64,000 nt of DNA. It comes from Cytidiella melzeri. Lineage: Eukaryota > Basidiomycota > Agaricomycetes > Polyporales > Irpicaceae. The position numbers and the translations under genes were made by a program. The notes under the pieces are model-generated. The model did not search any database. It was not told where the DNA came from and saw only the letters and a list, made by a program, of their open reading frames with translations. This document shows, one piece after another, positions 33,109-45,305 of this stretch (its first letter is position 1; every line of letters begins with the position of its first letter). The stretch covers positions 29,535-93,534 of the forward strand of contig JABYQR010000168.1 of assembly GCA_022592445.1 (NCBI GenBank), in the 5' to 3' direction.

Positions 33109-34338
33109 CTAATCGTCCGGTGGTTCAGACAATTCGCTGCTCATGTCGCTCGCCTCACCCTCCTCCAGCTCTTCCTCTCTCGCCTTCTTCTTCAGTTTTT
33201 CTATCGGTTCCTCTGCCAGCTCGCCCATCTCGATATCGTCGTCCTCTCCTTCCTCCAGCTCCGTCCTGGACTGGCTATCTGTCATGGGTAACGGCGTGCC
33301 TGCGTTCGAGCGCAGCAAAGGTGTCGATGGCGATGACGACTGCGGCAAGAAGGCTTTTACAGCTGGGTTCAGGATTCTGGAAAGCGATGCACTGCTTGCT
33401 GTGGCTTTCGTGTCTTGAAGGTCCTCCTTCTCGTCAGAGATTTCCCCGGTCTCCGCTCGTTGTCGAGGCTCCATGTCGACATCGTCGTCTTCGCCTTGCT
33501 GCGAATCTGGAACGGGAGTACCTGGACGGGAGGTTTCTGTGACGTCTGCGTCTTGCTTCCCCATAATACGCAGATCCTGTATGCTGGAGATGACAACTTC
33601 TAAAGCCAATTGCTGGGCGTGTAATATATTATTCTGGTTTTCGTGCTCAGCCTGAGTAGCGAGTATATCATTCTCGATAGCAGTGATTGACCTAACATGA
33701 CGCAGGTTGAGGGACATTCTGAAGCATCAGTTCTGAAATCACGTACTGTTCGAGCTCCTCTCTGGTAGGCAATGTGTTGATCTTCTCTGCTATCACATCG
33801 TATTCTATCTTCCGCCTTCGCTGAAGCTGAGCCTGTTCTAGGGAGACCTTGAGAGCTTCAATCTGCTCCGTTAAAGAGGCGTGTTCATTCTCTGCATGCT
33901 CGTTCAACTTCATCCCTAGAAGGACTGCGCCACAGCTACTCACCAATGCGTTCTCTCTCCCTCTGATACTCCTCAATCTGCCTAGCCTCGGCCTCGCATA
34001 CCATCAAGCTTTTCTTCAATGAGAGGTTGAAAGACGCGAGCTCCACGAGGAACGACTCCCTTGCATCGTCTATGGCCACCGAGCCTTCAGGCGTTGCTGT
34101 TACGGCAGTATTGTACGCCACGGTAGTGTAGTGGAAGAATTTCTTCGTGACTTTGCGCAATATCTTCTCATCGTTGGTAATACGCGTATGTATGATTGAA
34201 TCTTTGCGACAAAATCAACGTGAATACATGCCTGCAATAGCCAGAGAACTCACCTTCTTGCTGTAGTGACATTGCAGGTATGGGTATAGGTGGTGGTAAG
34301 CCTCCCGTTTGCGGCATGGACGTTTGGCTAGCAGACAT
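33109..34338 (-). CDS. THO complex subunit 7 (THOC7-like)
   Basis: THO couples transcription with mRNA export. It starts MSASQTSMPQTGG at 34338, followed by an intron and then KILRKVTKKFFHYTTVAYN. The Tho7 coiled-coil region is SLKKSLMVCEAEARQIEEYQ..ENEHASLTEQIEALK. IEYDVIAEKINTLPTREELE follows, the family signature (PF05615), then SITAIENDILATQAEHENQN. The last 140 residues are an acidic Glu/Asp/Ser-rich tail. Introns near 34250, 33945 and 33725 are canonical. It appears intact, and its stop lies about 165 bp from the lipoate ligase start. Confidence 0.9.
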
Positions 34339-34537
34339 GTTGTTGCTTGAATGCCAACAGTGAAGTTTACCGCCTCTGGCGCGCCGTGCACACAAGATGC
34401 GACAGAGGCAAACCAGCGGTGGCTGAGCAGAACTAAGAATGACAGGAGCACTGAGACCGTTTCAGTTCAATCTTCAGTATAGGCGCTCATCCAATGATCT
34501 CGCGTAAGTAGGTTATGTACTGGGGAATACATTTTAG

Positions 34538-36922
34538 CTAACACGGTTTGTATCTAGGGATCGTTTCGACCAAAAGAGGGAGAGAAGCCTTTGTGCTCGT
34601 CGGCCCAACGGTTGGATATGAGGGCGAAGCAAAATTCCATGTTATCTCTTTGTCTGCAAGCGAAAACCTGAAAGACTCCAAGAGCACCGATAGCACAACT
34701 TCTATGAGATTCGTTGTCAAAATGAGGGTTTATGAGTCAGCAAGATATATATATATACTTACTCATCTCGAGCTGGGAGAACTTGAAACCACTAAGGCAA
34801 CAGGTGATTCAATTGTATCCTTACGCTGTAAGCAGTAAACAGAGCGTACATGCATGAACGGCCTCCGCCTAGAAAAGTCATCCTGGGTGATGCTTCTGAG
34901 TGAGGGAAGTTAGTGAGAGCACGAACACAAAGCTTACTGATGTGAATACACGCCAGGAATCTTGGCTTTCAGGATCGTTTCCGGAAGAGGGGACAGCCAA
35001 CGCTCGGGTTTCCACTGGTGAGCATCATCTCCCCATAGCGCCTTATTGCGGTTGCATGCTCTGGTAGCGACCATGATGAATGTTCCATTGGGTACGACGA
35101 TTTGATTCATAGTTCGACCGTCAATACCAGTTATGGGGTTTGACAAAGGCAGAATAACATCTTGGTGTGCCCTGAGACAAAGGTCAGGGAATACTTCCAT
35201 AAGTGCGAGGCTTCGCAAAGTATAGCTCACTCTCGCGCGGCGAGGTTCGACGGCGGGTACCTTGTTGACAATGATGAGTGAAGATACTAACGCGAGGTCG
35301 CACGCATTATTCGGAGCTTTTCAACTCACAATCGAAGCGTTTCTCGGCATATAGCATCCAAAAAAGGAAGATCAACCAACTGATCATAAGAAATGTCGCT
35401 ATCATGCCGAGCATTTGTTATTTCGTCCCGAAGTCTCTCCTGTGCTTCTGGATGTTGGGCTAACAAGTGAAGGATGCGCGCGAGCGCAGTTGAGGTGGTA
35501 TCTGTGGCTGCAAAGCACAGTGTACTGCTTTTGCTCAGCTGACAAATCAGAAGGAAGGTATCATGTTCACTCACGAAACCTGGGCGACCAACTCTTCTTC
35601 AGAAAGCTTCTCTTCCTCGGCAGCTTCGGTGTTTGCTTTCACTGCAGGCATCAATAATATCAAATCACACATCTGCAGAGACGGTGAAATATCGTGAGCT
35701 CACGTAGTATACTCATGATGTCCTTGCCTTCCCCCACTTGATGTACAACCGTTTCATCCCCTTTCTCCAGTGCAGCCTTCTTGCCATGATACACGTGGCG
35801 CGAGGTGCTTTCCAGCGTGTCAATAACATGTATCGCCTTCTGTACATGTGGATTGGGCCATCGTTCGGCGACCCATCGTTGGAATCCTGGCGAACCAAGT
35901 TTCCGCAGTCTGTGCGATAGCATCCTAAACGGAGTTAGTGCCCATGCTGTCGGGCTGTGAGATAGGGTTCAGCTAGCTTTCCAACATACACACGCGAATG
36001 CATCCCGCTCACACAAGGTCCTTGATTGCCTCTCCGAAAGGATGAATGGCGTCTTCCGTGAGAGGGTCGAAAGAGTAGCCAAGGCCTCCTTGGCCAATCA
36101 ACTCAAGAGCCGTACGGTTCATCCAATGAAGCATGTCGATTTCTACTGGCGTGTCGCTGACCCTTGCCTCTATAGCAGTGCGCAGCTAGGTCGTAAAAGT
36201 CAGTGCTGTTCCATCTTCTCTGAGATAACACCTGCCCTATGTATGGCTTGATAGAATATTGGCGTGACTTGGCGCAGGTGGGCTATCGAGAAGACAGGAT
36301 TTAGCAGCTTCCTTTGTTTGCGGTGGTGTTCGCCTAGTGGCTTTGTGAGACTCGTGTCTAGTGAGTCATGTTTGAAGACGCACCCAGGGTCGCCAGTAGG
36401 CTCGGACCAAATATAACGTGGTTGGATCTACACAAGGGTAACAATAAATCCGAGTGCCACGCTGGACAGACCAGTAGCCGCGTTGGCACACGAACGCAAC
36501 AAACCAATAGGGTTCTTCGAAAACATTCTGGTCTTTGACGACGACATGTTGCAAGGCCAATGAATCGTAGACATACAGAGCCCTGCTCTGCAAAAAGACG
36601 CTGTCAGTCATCTTCAGCGTTACCTCGCCAGCGTGAAAACCTGTGCACACATTGAACAGCCCGTTGAATTTGACGACCGGCGCATACCTGCGCATCAACT
36701 CGTCGTGATAGTCCCAAGCATGTCGGTGGAATAGCGAACCAACGTTTCCTGCTCAAAGTCGTCAGTGTTCCACACGCAAGAGGTTCGCAACTAACCTTTC
36801 CAGAAAGATGTTGCAGGCGGTCCTGGGATGTTATCGAGTGGCGATCTCGTACAGAGGACATTGTATAACTTCCGAAGCAGCCAGACCAAAATCAGCAAGC
36901 CAGTACCAAGAGCGACTGACAT
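34538..36922 (-). CDS. Cytochrome P450 monooxygenase (CYP64-like clan)
   Basis: An N-terminal membrane anchor (SVALGTGLLILVWLL) is followed by the proline hinge IPGPPATSFWKG. The I-helix end is AATDTTSTALARILHLL, the K-helix ETLR appears as ICRETLRL, and the PERF-type motif as WKPERW. The heme loop FLGGGRSCIGFKFSQLEMK is recovered by joining two tiny exons across GTACGC...CTTAG and GTAAGT...CATAG introns, so the cysteine ligand is present. It ends IPRYKPC at 34538. There are a dozen or so introns. An upstream start at 37009 in the same frame is possible and would lengthen the anchor. The substrate cannot be told. It appears functional. Confidence 0.88.
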
Positions 36923-37009
36923 CGTCACAGCTCCTGCGCCCAGTAGAATCAAGGTTGAAGCTCTGAAGGTACTAGTCAGAGCAAATGTTCTGTCTATCTT
37001 GATGTTCAA

Positions 37010-37322
37010 ACACTTTCATATTCGAGTCACGCCGCTGCCGTGAGAGAATAGGAGGATCCAGGGTAACGGTTTGACTTGCACATGGTCCACCGACGACCCT
37101 TTATCAGCGCGTCAGGGTCGTAGCAATGACCGCACTACACGCACGTCCAAAACTGGGCAGAGAAGCGCGGCCAGCGTACCTGTAACGGATGGATAACAGC
37201 ATAGATAGAAGCAAGTCTGATATTCCGGATGTGGGGTGAATGGATGATTCCTGACAAGCGTGAGCTGTGCTAGGTCATGCGACTCTGTGCACCACAACAA
37301 GACTGTTGTACATCACTGAAAT
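37010..37322. other. Intergenic, nothing recognised
   Basis: This is the spacer between the P450 5' end and the 3' end of the NOL11/UTP8-like gene. No motif or RNA gene is recognised. Confidence 0.5.
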
Positions 37323-40223
37323 TCAGAAGACCAGCTCTTCTACCTGGTACACACCGACAGCAATCGCTGCTTGTTCGTGGGCCTCCTTTCTCTTCTTTCT
37401 CCAGTCACCGGTCAAATCCGGTTTTTCAGGTCCATGAGCTGCTTCATGCACCATTTTGCTGTGTGCGTTCACAAACGGCTCTAGCGGACCGCGTAGCAGC
37501 TCGAGATCATCCGTGAACGTTGCTTCTGGTTCGATATAGGAGAAGATACGACGCAGGATGTCGTATGACGGAGGATAGGAAAGGAGGGACAAAAAAGAGG
37601 AGTCGAGAATGGTCTGAACGAAGCTCAAGATCTGTAGACAATCAGCAAAGGGTTGGGTACACCCGAGGAGAGTACAAACCTTTTCAGCCGGAGGATGCCT
37701 ATGCTTCCTCTTCCTCTGTTCCTCGTACAGGGGCACCAGAGCGCCGTGCAGGTCCTTCTTGGTCCCCTCTGGAAAGAGCTGAGGCTCCTCTTCCGCATAC
37801 GAGCGAAGCCATTCTGCAAGAAGCCCAAGCACTGAAGTAAGGGCTTCTGCGTCACTGAAATGCCTTCGCAGTGCCAGCCTGAGTGCAGGTGCCGAAGTCG
37901 GATATGTGACGCATAATGGAAGAACCGAGGAGAGTGAGGGCAGCGAAGAATCTACGCCGCTGTCCACTTCCATGGCTGAGTCATCCGTGAGTGGCTGTTT
38001 CTCTCGTTGCCGTGCTGTCGTCGCTGATGTGCTCAAGAGAGAGACCAAGTGATCTTCGGGAATGTCGTTCACGGTTTTGACCGCGAGTATCATAGATGCC
38101 TTAGTAGTGCAAGTCAGTATGACTACCAAGCGAGTAGAACGGATTCTCACTCACCCAGTCTTTTCTCAGACGCAGAGCGGGCAGCAAACCACCAGAGACC
38201 ATATTCGAGCTAATGCAACGTCTGTCGAGCAGATGTCGTACAACTTTCGGAGAATATGAAGGGTCTACGCCGGGTCCTTTGGGCGGTCGCAAGACGATGT
38301 CTAGTACTTGCTTCACAAACTCGTAGCCATAAGGAACTCTCGGCGCACCAGGTCTCGAGGATGCTGTGGCGCCTTCAGACTCCGCGTGTGCGTGTGCAGC
38401 CCAATTAAGATACGTCTCGTCCACTGCCTCCACTCTCTTTTGATCCATGCTAGTACGCATAACCCTGATGCATTTCGCTTGATCGGCATTCAAAGTCGTC
38501 ACTGAAGGCTTTACAGCAACTGATTTAGTTGTCAGCCACTTCTCGCTTGCTGCCGCGCGACCAAGAGCATTCGCTACAGTGGAAGTAGCAGGAACTGTGT
38601 AAGGAATCACCAGAATGGAAGAGCGCTGTGTAACGTCGTTGGATGGTCGATTTTCATGTCCTTGTGGTAAGTCGTTTGCCATGCCTGTGGCAGGGTTTGC
38701 ACTGAGGACAAGGAAGGCTTGCTTAGCAGCTCCTGAGGCCGCAACAAGCTGAATGTTGATCCCGTGTTTCTTGTGGCGAGTGACTGAGGAAGGGATTGTC
38801 AAAGACCTAGATGCTAACAAGACACCATATTGCAAGTCCCACAATAACAGGACAAGCTCAGGAGACGCGGCGCCAGTGACACCTGCCAAAAGGACATGTG
38901 ACGATCCGAGAGAAAGAAGAGACAATTCGTCGAGAGGAGTAGCTATTCCAGCGTTTGCCACGAAAGACAGGTTCCTCAAGCATATAGTCAAAGAGGGTTT
39001 GAGGAGCGTGATTTTTGCGTGATCGAGGGAGTCGATCTGAAGAGCATACCAGTCCCCTGACCGTGCTGAAAAATTTGGTCAGTATTCTGAACAGAGGCGA
39101 TTTCCGGAATATTTACAGAGGATGGAGACAAAGCCCGATTCGCTGCATGATACGCCAGCGATGTCCTGATGGTGATTCAATATCATTAGCGCAGCGTACT
39201 GTAGAACAAGACTTACCACTTCGGCTGTAGGAATTGGACATTCGCCAAGCGCAGTGATTTTACTTGGTTCTGCACCAAGCATCGTCAAATGAACCTGCGG
39301 ACCTGCTTTTACCAGCAGAACCACTACCGCGCCTTGTTTGAAACCAGACCGAGTAGGTACGAATGAGCATGACCGTCGACAGAACACGAAGCTCCAAATC
39401 AAACGAGTACTTGTGTCCGAGGGTGAATATGTATGTTGCACGTTTACCTCACTATCCGTGATGGTGACTTCTCCGCCGCCTCCTATAAACAACACGCTAT
39501 TTGAGAGCTCATCGTTTACCGCAATACTTGAAACGCGGTGTGGAAGCTACGACATCGAGCAATGAGAGGTCAACAAAATCAGGTCAAAGTCTTCAAGCTC
39601 ACCACAGAAGAGTACATTCGCTGCTGCACCGAAGAGGAACTACCTTCACCCGACGCGTTGTCTATCCATACGCGCACAGTGCGACCTCTCTCGTCAGTTT
39701 TGATTCCCTGCACGTTCTCCATGACTGCATATACGGCACTGTGCGAGCCTTCCGGGGTTGAGCTGATGCGAGAAATTGCAGGACATGAGAACACAGTGGA
39801 CGGTCCCAGCGTGTGCGAGATTACAGGATGCAATGTCGAAAGCTAGAGGGTAGTGTAAACATTGCATTAGTCAACGTGTGAACGACGCTCAGCAGCGTAT
39901 TGGAAGACTGGGGTAGAGGTGTATATCTGCACTGTCCAACAGCTATTTATTGACAAGAAGTGTGAGCAACTCACGTCTAATATGTGTAATCCATCTCCTT
40001 GTGCTGCTGCCAAGACATGTCCCTCGGACCCAAGGCCATTTTGATGAGTAGCATAAATATTAGCTAGCTTAAGCGTTGAACTGTTCACATAAGGGCCGAG
40101 TTTGTGCGGTAAAGAGTAGCTCGATAACAAGAATGGGTCACCGACAGAGGTGCTCATGAGTGAAGGTATGAGATTTCGAATAGCACTGAGCAGTCCAAAA
40201 ACTTTGGGCGTGAGCAGCGGCAT
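37323..40223 (-). CDS. NOL11/UTP8-like small-subunit processome protein
   Basis: It starts MPLLTPKVFGLLSAIRNLIP at 40223. Exons through 38991 give beta-strand-rich sequence consistent with a propeller (AVYAVMENVQGIK, VRVWIDNASGEG). The C-terminal half is helical (RLRKDWASMILAVKTVNDIP across an intron). The final segment PPSYDILRRIFSYIEPEATF..GVYQVEELVF matches the pattern at the C-terminus of NOL11 (PP..I..I...L.ANF..., ..YSIE.LELF). NOL11/Utp8 act in the t-UTP module that starts pre-rRNA transcription and processing in the nucleolus. Several short introns are present. The assignment rests mainly on the C-terminal pattern and overall architecture. Confidence 0.6.
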
Positions 40224-40607
40224 AAGCCCGGGCCGGAATGTCTCCCTTCAGGTTGGGGTTAAGGACATAAGCTAGAGACTCCGAAAGCTGCGTTTGGGAC
40301 CTTTGGGTGGCTATGCATGTTGATCATATAACATACTCTTGAGAGTCGAGAGAGAGAGCAGTGAGACATAATAAGGAACCAGCAAAGGATTGTGTCAAGT
40401 TCATTTTCCAGTTCGCTTATGTACTGCTAGCGGCTGGAATATCCGAGCTTCCCCCAAGCTATGCGTGGCGTCCACGCAGGAATCGACTGATTCGGCTCTT
40501 CCTCTGCAAAAACTTCGACCTTCAGCAGCCAGCTGCGCCATAAAACCCTCACATCGACTCCCATCGCTGACGGCTGCGCCTTGCTCGCTCAACGACGTCG
40601 CACTCAA
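40224..40607 (+). promoter_or_regulatory. Divergent promoter region
   Basis: This is the shared upstream region of the NOL11/UTP8-like gene (minus) and the acyltransferase (plus). No specific element was identified with confidence. Confidence 0.4.
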
Positions 40608-41832
40608 ATGTCCGTATTCGGCCTCATCAAGTCTTTGGTGTATATCTCTCTCCCAGTGTTCGCACTTCACACACTCTCGAAAAGTTCGCCCATCATACGG
40701 TACTATGTTCGGGCTACCATGTACCTCTCCACGCTTGGTGCTGCCTCGATTTGGGGTGCGATAGTCAGTGTGGGGATGAACGTAGTAGGCGACCGGTATG
40801 ATGTCAACTGGGTTGTAGCGAGGAGTTTCTATGCAGTCGCAAGTCGAGTCATGGACATCAAGTTAGAGCTAGAGGGTGGAGAATATCTCGAGACTCGTCC
40901 AGCGATACTGGTGGGAAACCACCAGAGTATGCTTGACATTCTCTACCTCGGCAGGTGAGTCTCCATAGTCGTGCATCTCTGCCAGGAATATAAACGAACC
41001 ATTGACAGAGTCATGCCACGACGTTCGTCTATCATGGCGAAGAAAGAGTTGCAATGGTCACCCTTACTCGGGCAATTCATGACTCTCGCTGGCGCGGTCT
41101 TTGTAGATCGCGGCAACAACGCAAAGGCAGTTCGGTCTCTGCAGGCAGCTGCCCAGACAATAAAGACACGCAACACGTCTCTGTGGATGTTTCCAGAGGG
41201 AACACGCTCGATGCGTGAGGAAAACGATATGCTTCCGTTCAAGAAGGGCGCATTCCACATGGCCGTGGAGGCTGGCGTCCCCATTGTGCCGGTCGTATGC
41301 GAGAACTACTGGAGGTTGTACAGGAAGGGTGTCTTTAATACGGGAACGCTCAAGATTAAAGGTCTGTCCCGCAAGTCCTACCTCCTCCTTGTTGTGAGCC
41401 TGATTAAGCATGCCGCCAGTGCTTCCCCCTGTTCCTACTGCTGGACTGGCCGCATCAGACGTTGCCGCTCTGGCAGTTCGCGTTCGGGAGATGATGGTAG
41501 AAGCTTTACGCGAGATTTCCGTACCTGTGCCTTCAACAGGCTCAGGCAAGAAACCGGCCGGCGACATCACTGTACCTCCGCCCTCATCCTCACCAGCTGA
41601 GAAATCTGCTCCTGTCGCGGACGATGCTCTCACTCACATTCTCCCTTCTGTAACGGAAGCCGGCCCCGACGCCTCTGCAACCCTCTCGAGATCCGAAAGT
41701 CGCGCTTCCACCAACTTCTCGGAGGAGCAATCGTCGCCGACGCTGAGTCGTCATGGGCTGGAAGGGAGCGAGACTGGCGTAGAGACGGAAGAGGATGAGG
41801 GAATGGTTCTGGTTGGGCGCCCTACAGTTTGA
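40608..41832 (+). CDS. 1-acyl-sn-glycerol-3-phosphate acyltransferase
   Basis: The enzyme converts lysophosphatidate to phosphatidate in ER membranes. Exons 40608-40955, 41009-41361 and 41420-41832 join in frame. MSVFGLIKSLVYISLPVFAL is a membrane segment. The catalytic motif NHQSMLD (NHxxxxD) comes next, followed by WMFPEGTRS for the phosphate-binding EGTR motif. VPIVPVVCENYWRLY is also typical. The third exon is a Pro/Ser-rich tail ending EDEGMVLVGRPTV. A degraded copy of that tail and the following 3' sequence lies 1.1 kb downstream and is the insertion site of a LINE. The gene itself appears intact. Confidence 0.93.
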
Positions 41833-42567
41833 GGGTGCCGATCACGAGAGTAAGGCTTATAATGTTGGGAGATGTGATCTATCCTAGGATATAGGACCGG
41901 GCATTTTTGGTGATATCATCGGCATTTATATTGTAACAGGAACCTTTTTCGCCATGGCTAGAGAACATTTCGGGATGCACTTCGGCCATTACCCAGGTTC
42001 CACGGAGGAATATTGCTCCTCGTTTGGTACGTACGTCTCGTGGGCTTTACTTAGGTATCCATTCCTCGAAGTGACTAGATGGTGCTTAGGTTCACAGTTT
42101 TTGAATGATAAACATTGTACTACGCTTCCCAATGTTAACCAAAACGCTCGCGCTCACTGATGCCATTGACTCAGTTGAGAGGCGAAACGAGATCATCTAT
42201 TGGTCAGAACCACTGCCCAACCACTGCCTCATTCGCAGCGGTCACTAGCTACATAATCTTGTTGATGAAACGTGTTTCATCTGCAACTTTGTCCAGACGG
42301 CATGGTCACATAAATACACCGCTCTATCGTCGAGGGCTCCGGGTCCCAGCCTCTCCCAATCTCTTTCGGGTCAAGCCAACTTTATTCTTGCAGGTGCTGG
42401 TCGGTAAGTACGTAGAGTGCGGATCCTCGTTTCTTCCCATTGACCAACTACGACGATGAACAGCCTCACCTTTCGTTCTCACTTGACGACTTTGTCCTTG
42501 CTGGTCAAACTCCACTTTTACATTCCACAAACACTTCCACCGTATCGTCGCTGTCGATTGTAACAAT
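41833..42567 (+). promoter_or_regulatory. 3' flank of acyltransferase and leader of secreted-peptide gene
   Basis: There is no coding region. Near 42394 GTGCTGGTCGGTAAGTACG resembles the 5'-UTR intron donor context (GCGCTGGTCGGTAAGT) of the secreted-protein genes at 8 and 11.7 kb. A similar leader intron is therefore likely. Confidence 0.45.
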
Positions 42568-42798
42568 ATGCGTTTTGCTACCGTCGCCACTCTCGCCGTC
42601 GCTGCGGTTATTGCCAGCCCTGCCTATGCGGCACCCGTTCACCGCAACGCTGCAGGCGCTCTCGCTTTGAGCACACCTGAAGCCTTGAACACGGCATACG
42701 CGGATACAACGAGTTGGCTGCACGTGGCTCCGCGGGCTCCTCCAGGTTATCGAAATTTCTCAAAAGCTTCAGTCGTGACCCCAACAACACGCTTTTGA
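42568..42798 (+). CDS. Small secreted peptide
   Basis: A 76-residue open frame starts MRFATVATLAVAAVIASPAY with predicted cleavage after AYA, followed by APVHRNAAGALALS. The remainder is short and low in cysteine, and the end (SKASVVTPTTRF) may be altered if an intron exists before 42800. It shares the leader layout with the secreted genes at 8209 and 11804. Function is unknown. Confidence 0.55.
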   Translation: MRFATVATLAVAAVIASPAYAAPVHRNAAGALALSTPEALNTAYADTTSWLHVAPRAPPGYRNFSKASVVTPTTRF

Positions 42799-42929
42799 CT
42801 TTTGGACCCTGGTTAGAACGTAAGTTAAGACCATGAAGGACCTTGAGCTCCTTGCTCGATATGTGTAAGTGTTTTAGTGATCAGTTTGAAGATCACTTGA
42901 CTGACTTGTTGTGTTTTAGGGACTTCCAG

Positions 42930-42983
42930 TCTCGCAGCCTCAGAACTGGACGTAGCTCGAGACGGAGGAGGATGAAAGGATGG
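42930..42983 (+). repeat. Partial duplicate of the acyltransferase 3' end (left part)
   Basis: ACTGGACGTAGCTCGAGACGGAGGAGGATGAAAGGATGG resembles 41778-41811 at the end of the acyltransferase (GGCGTAGAGACGGAAGAGGATGAGGGAATGG). The match continues at 54298 on the other side of the LINE. Confidence 0.7.
42969..42983. repeat. LINE target-site duplication, left copy
   Basis: The 15-bp sequence AGGATGAAAGGATGG is repeated exactly at 54283-54297, directly after the poly(A) tract. Confidence 0.9.
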
Positions 42984-43940
42984 TAAAGGAACCACCACCA
43001 CCACATCCTGGCGCTAGCCACGGGAGCCCCTAGGGACTCCCTAAAAAACAGAAGTGACCCTTCTGAGGATGAGCAACGAGAGTTGCGGAGAGTAGCGAAC
43101 CTACTCTCGAGGTTTCCTCCACTCCCAGACACCAGTCGGGAGAGCACCAGCATACGCACGAAAGCTCCCCACTCAGCGCAAAACAAGCAAACGACGCACA
43201 CTCAACTCACGAAGGAACGCCACGATAAGCGAGGGTAAAGTAAATGCAAGAGCCGGCGCAAAGAGGGAGTGCCCACACGACCAGACAACACCGCCTACAA
43301 AGAAACCGAACGATGAGCTGGCAGCGTCCAAGCCAAACGCCCGCACAGGAAGGGGGGAGACAAGGGACGAAGGTAAACGAATAGAATAAACCCCCTTCAT
43401 ACGAGCACAAGACGAGAGAACGAAGGCACGAGAACGCCCACAGAGTGCTCGACGAGCTCGACAGCGAGAGCGACCACGACCTAGCCAGAAAGAACTAAAT
43501 TTATGACGACAAGTAAATAAATAAATGATAATTTCGCTAATAAATAAAACACAAACACGCCATCACCACGTGTGGCCCCACTGGACAGGCCGCGAGGCGG
43601 CTACTCACCCTCGAACTTCAAGGAAGACGACAGGGGAACACAAAGACCACAAAAATGATTACATGTCTACCCATAAGCATACACATATGAAACATGCCAC
43701 CAGAATACCACCCATGGAGCGACAAAAGAAAACACCATTCCCCAAGGTGACGTACCCAGCCCACACCGCATAAACACCCCATCTTACGTGACAAACCAAA
43801 AGGGACTACTAGACATCCCGCCTCCCACGATGAAGCGGCCTTGACAGCCTAAAGCAAAAGCCTAACAACCCTGAAGCAGGTGCTATAAAAGACAGACCCC
43901 ACAGCGGTGAACAACAAACACCAATCACACCCGCCCACTC
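42984..43940 (+). promoter_or_regulatory. LINE 5' untranslated region
   Basis: The leader is 957 bp without long coding frames and A/C-rich on the sense strand, with an AT-rich patch at 43505-43555. It presumably contains the internal promoter. A short stem can form from CTCCC (43120) with GGGAG (43137). No ribozyme fold could be assigned by eye. Confidence 0.5.
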
Positions 43941-44585
43941 ATGCCGCTCCTTACCACAATCCGACTCTTCTTCGCATCCTTCCTTCTACGCTCTCCCTCA
44001 GAGACAGACGAGGCAATTGATATGAGTATGCGACACGGGGGCCACGACCTCGAATCTGGCCCTGAGCAACTCCTAGACAATAGCCAATCCTTCCACAGCA
44101 GAGACGCCACGCTCCCCCAAAGGGACAAATCCAAGCCCTGCCTCGAGCAGTCGGTGGAAAGAGGTGCCCCACCGCCTCCCATACAGACGACCCTCAACGC
44201 CTACATCTTTCCAAGCTACCCCCTCACACTCTACCTGGCCAAAAAACCCGCAAACCCAGTCCAAACGGGAACAACCATCGACCTCCCCCACGTAGAGAGG
44301 AAGACGCACCCCATCGAAGGGAAAGTGATGGGAGTTAGAGGTTTTGACGAAGGGTGGGTAGAGTTCGTGGTAGAGTATGGGGAAGAGCAAAGGAGGGACA
44401 GCCTGATGGTCCCGCTCATCTGGGCAAAACTCTCTGGCGAAGAACAACGCCTCTACACGCTGACGCCTCTCCTGAAGCAGCCAGGCCAAGGGAGAGTCGT
44501 CCCAGACACCACCCAACAGCATTTCTCCCCCTACGTCAGCATCCTCTCGGACCTGCAGGGAGGGAGTCGAGCCTGGCGGGACTAG
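43941..44585 (+). CDS. Extra upstream ORF of the LINE (ORF0), unknown function
   Basis: A 214-residue frame starts MPLLTTIRLFFASFLLRSPS. It lies inside the target-site duplications and on the same strand as ORF1 and ORF2. The middle (about 80-170) is rich in beta-strand-forming residues: IEGKVMGVRGFDEGWVEFVV, then RRDSLMVPLIWAKLSGEEQR. This is reminiscent of small SH3-like folds, but no known domain is recognised. No zinc knuckle or RRM is seen. Described LINEs of this group usually have two ORFs, so this one is unusual. Confidence 0.55.
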   Translation: MPLLTTIRLFFASFLLRSPSETDEAIDMSMRHGGHDLESGPEQLLDNSQSFHSRDATLPQRDKSKPCLEQSVERGAPPPPIQTTLNAYIFPSYPLTLYLAKKPANPVQTGTTIDLPHVERKTHPIEGKVMGVRGFDEGWVEFVVEYGEEQRRDSLMVPLIWAKLSGEEQRLYTLTPLLKQPGQGRVVPDTTQQHFSPYVSILSDLQGGSRAWRD

Positions 44586-45305
44586 TGCGCGGGGAGAGAG
44601 ACGCGGAACGACAGGGCTGGCAGGAAGAGCGCTGATAGTGAGGAAAAAGACGCCCGCTCCTAACTTAGGGATATTAGTAATCAACGAACCCGTTCTGGAT
44701 AACTTAGTCATCATACTCGAGTACAGACGTTCCTTACTCCGCCACCATTCCACTCGCGCTAATACCACACTTACCCTCTACCCCCTGAGCAACCCGACCA
44801 ACAAAGGAACATCCTGAAGTGTAAGTGAGCACAAACGAGAACGGAACAGACAGTAGAGACGAGAGTGAAAAAAAAAAAAAGACGCGAAAGTCCAGGAACG
44901 ACGCCAAGACGCGGCCGAGAGCGGAAAAAGCATGACAGTGAGTGACAGAAGTGCCACAGTAAAACAACGGACAGAGAACTTACCGACGACGATGCACCAA
45001 TCAGCAAAAGGAAACGGCGAATCCCACCCGAAAAATGCGAAGTCGAGGTGGAGCGCCGGAACGAACCTTGAACAAGAACAGCCCAGCGGTTCTGGTAGCC
45101 AACAAGGACGCGGCGCGAAAGCCCAACTGACAGCGACGTAGACCATCCAACAAGGGCGGAGGACAGGAACAATCGAGGGCCAACAGGCCAGGAACGAGGG
45201 TGGGACTCACAACGCAGACCCACGGCCATGGAGCCATAAATACGAAAGGTACGCACCTACGACCATCAGCGATACAGCACTCACATCCTACACAATAGTC
45301 CCACA
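44586..45305 (+). other. LINE spacer between ORF0 and ORF1
   Basis: No coding region is seen in the sense direction. A 14-A run lies near 44868-44881. Antisense frames here are compositional artefacts. Confidence 0.5.

Noticed and set aside
42984..43200. Self-cleaving ribozyme at the LINE 5' end
   Set aside because: Several short stems can be drawn, but neither a hammerhead core nor an HDV-like pseudoknot could be recognised by eye. A covariance-model search would be needed.
44073..45256. Overlapping long minus-strand frames opposite the LINE leader and ORF0
   Set aside because: They are shadows caused by the A/C-rich sense strand; they have no domain and no introns, and lie inside the retroelement.
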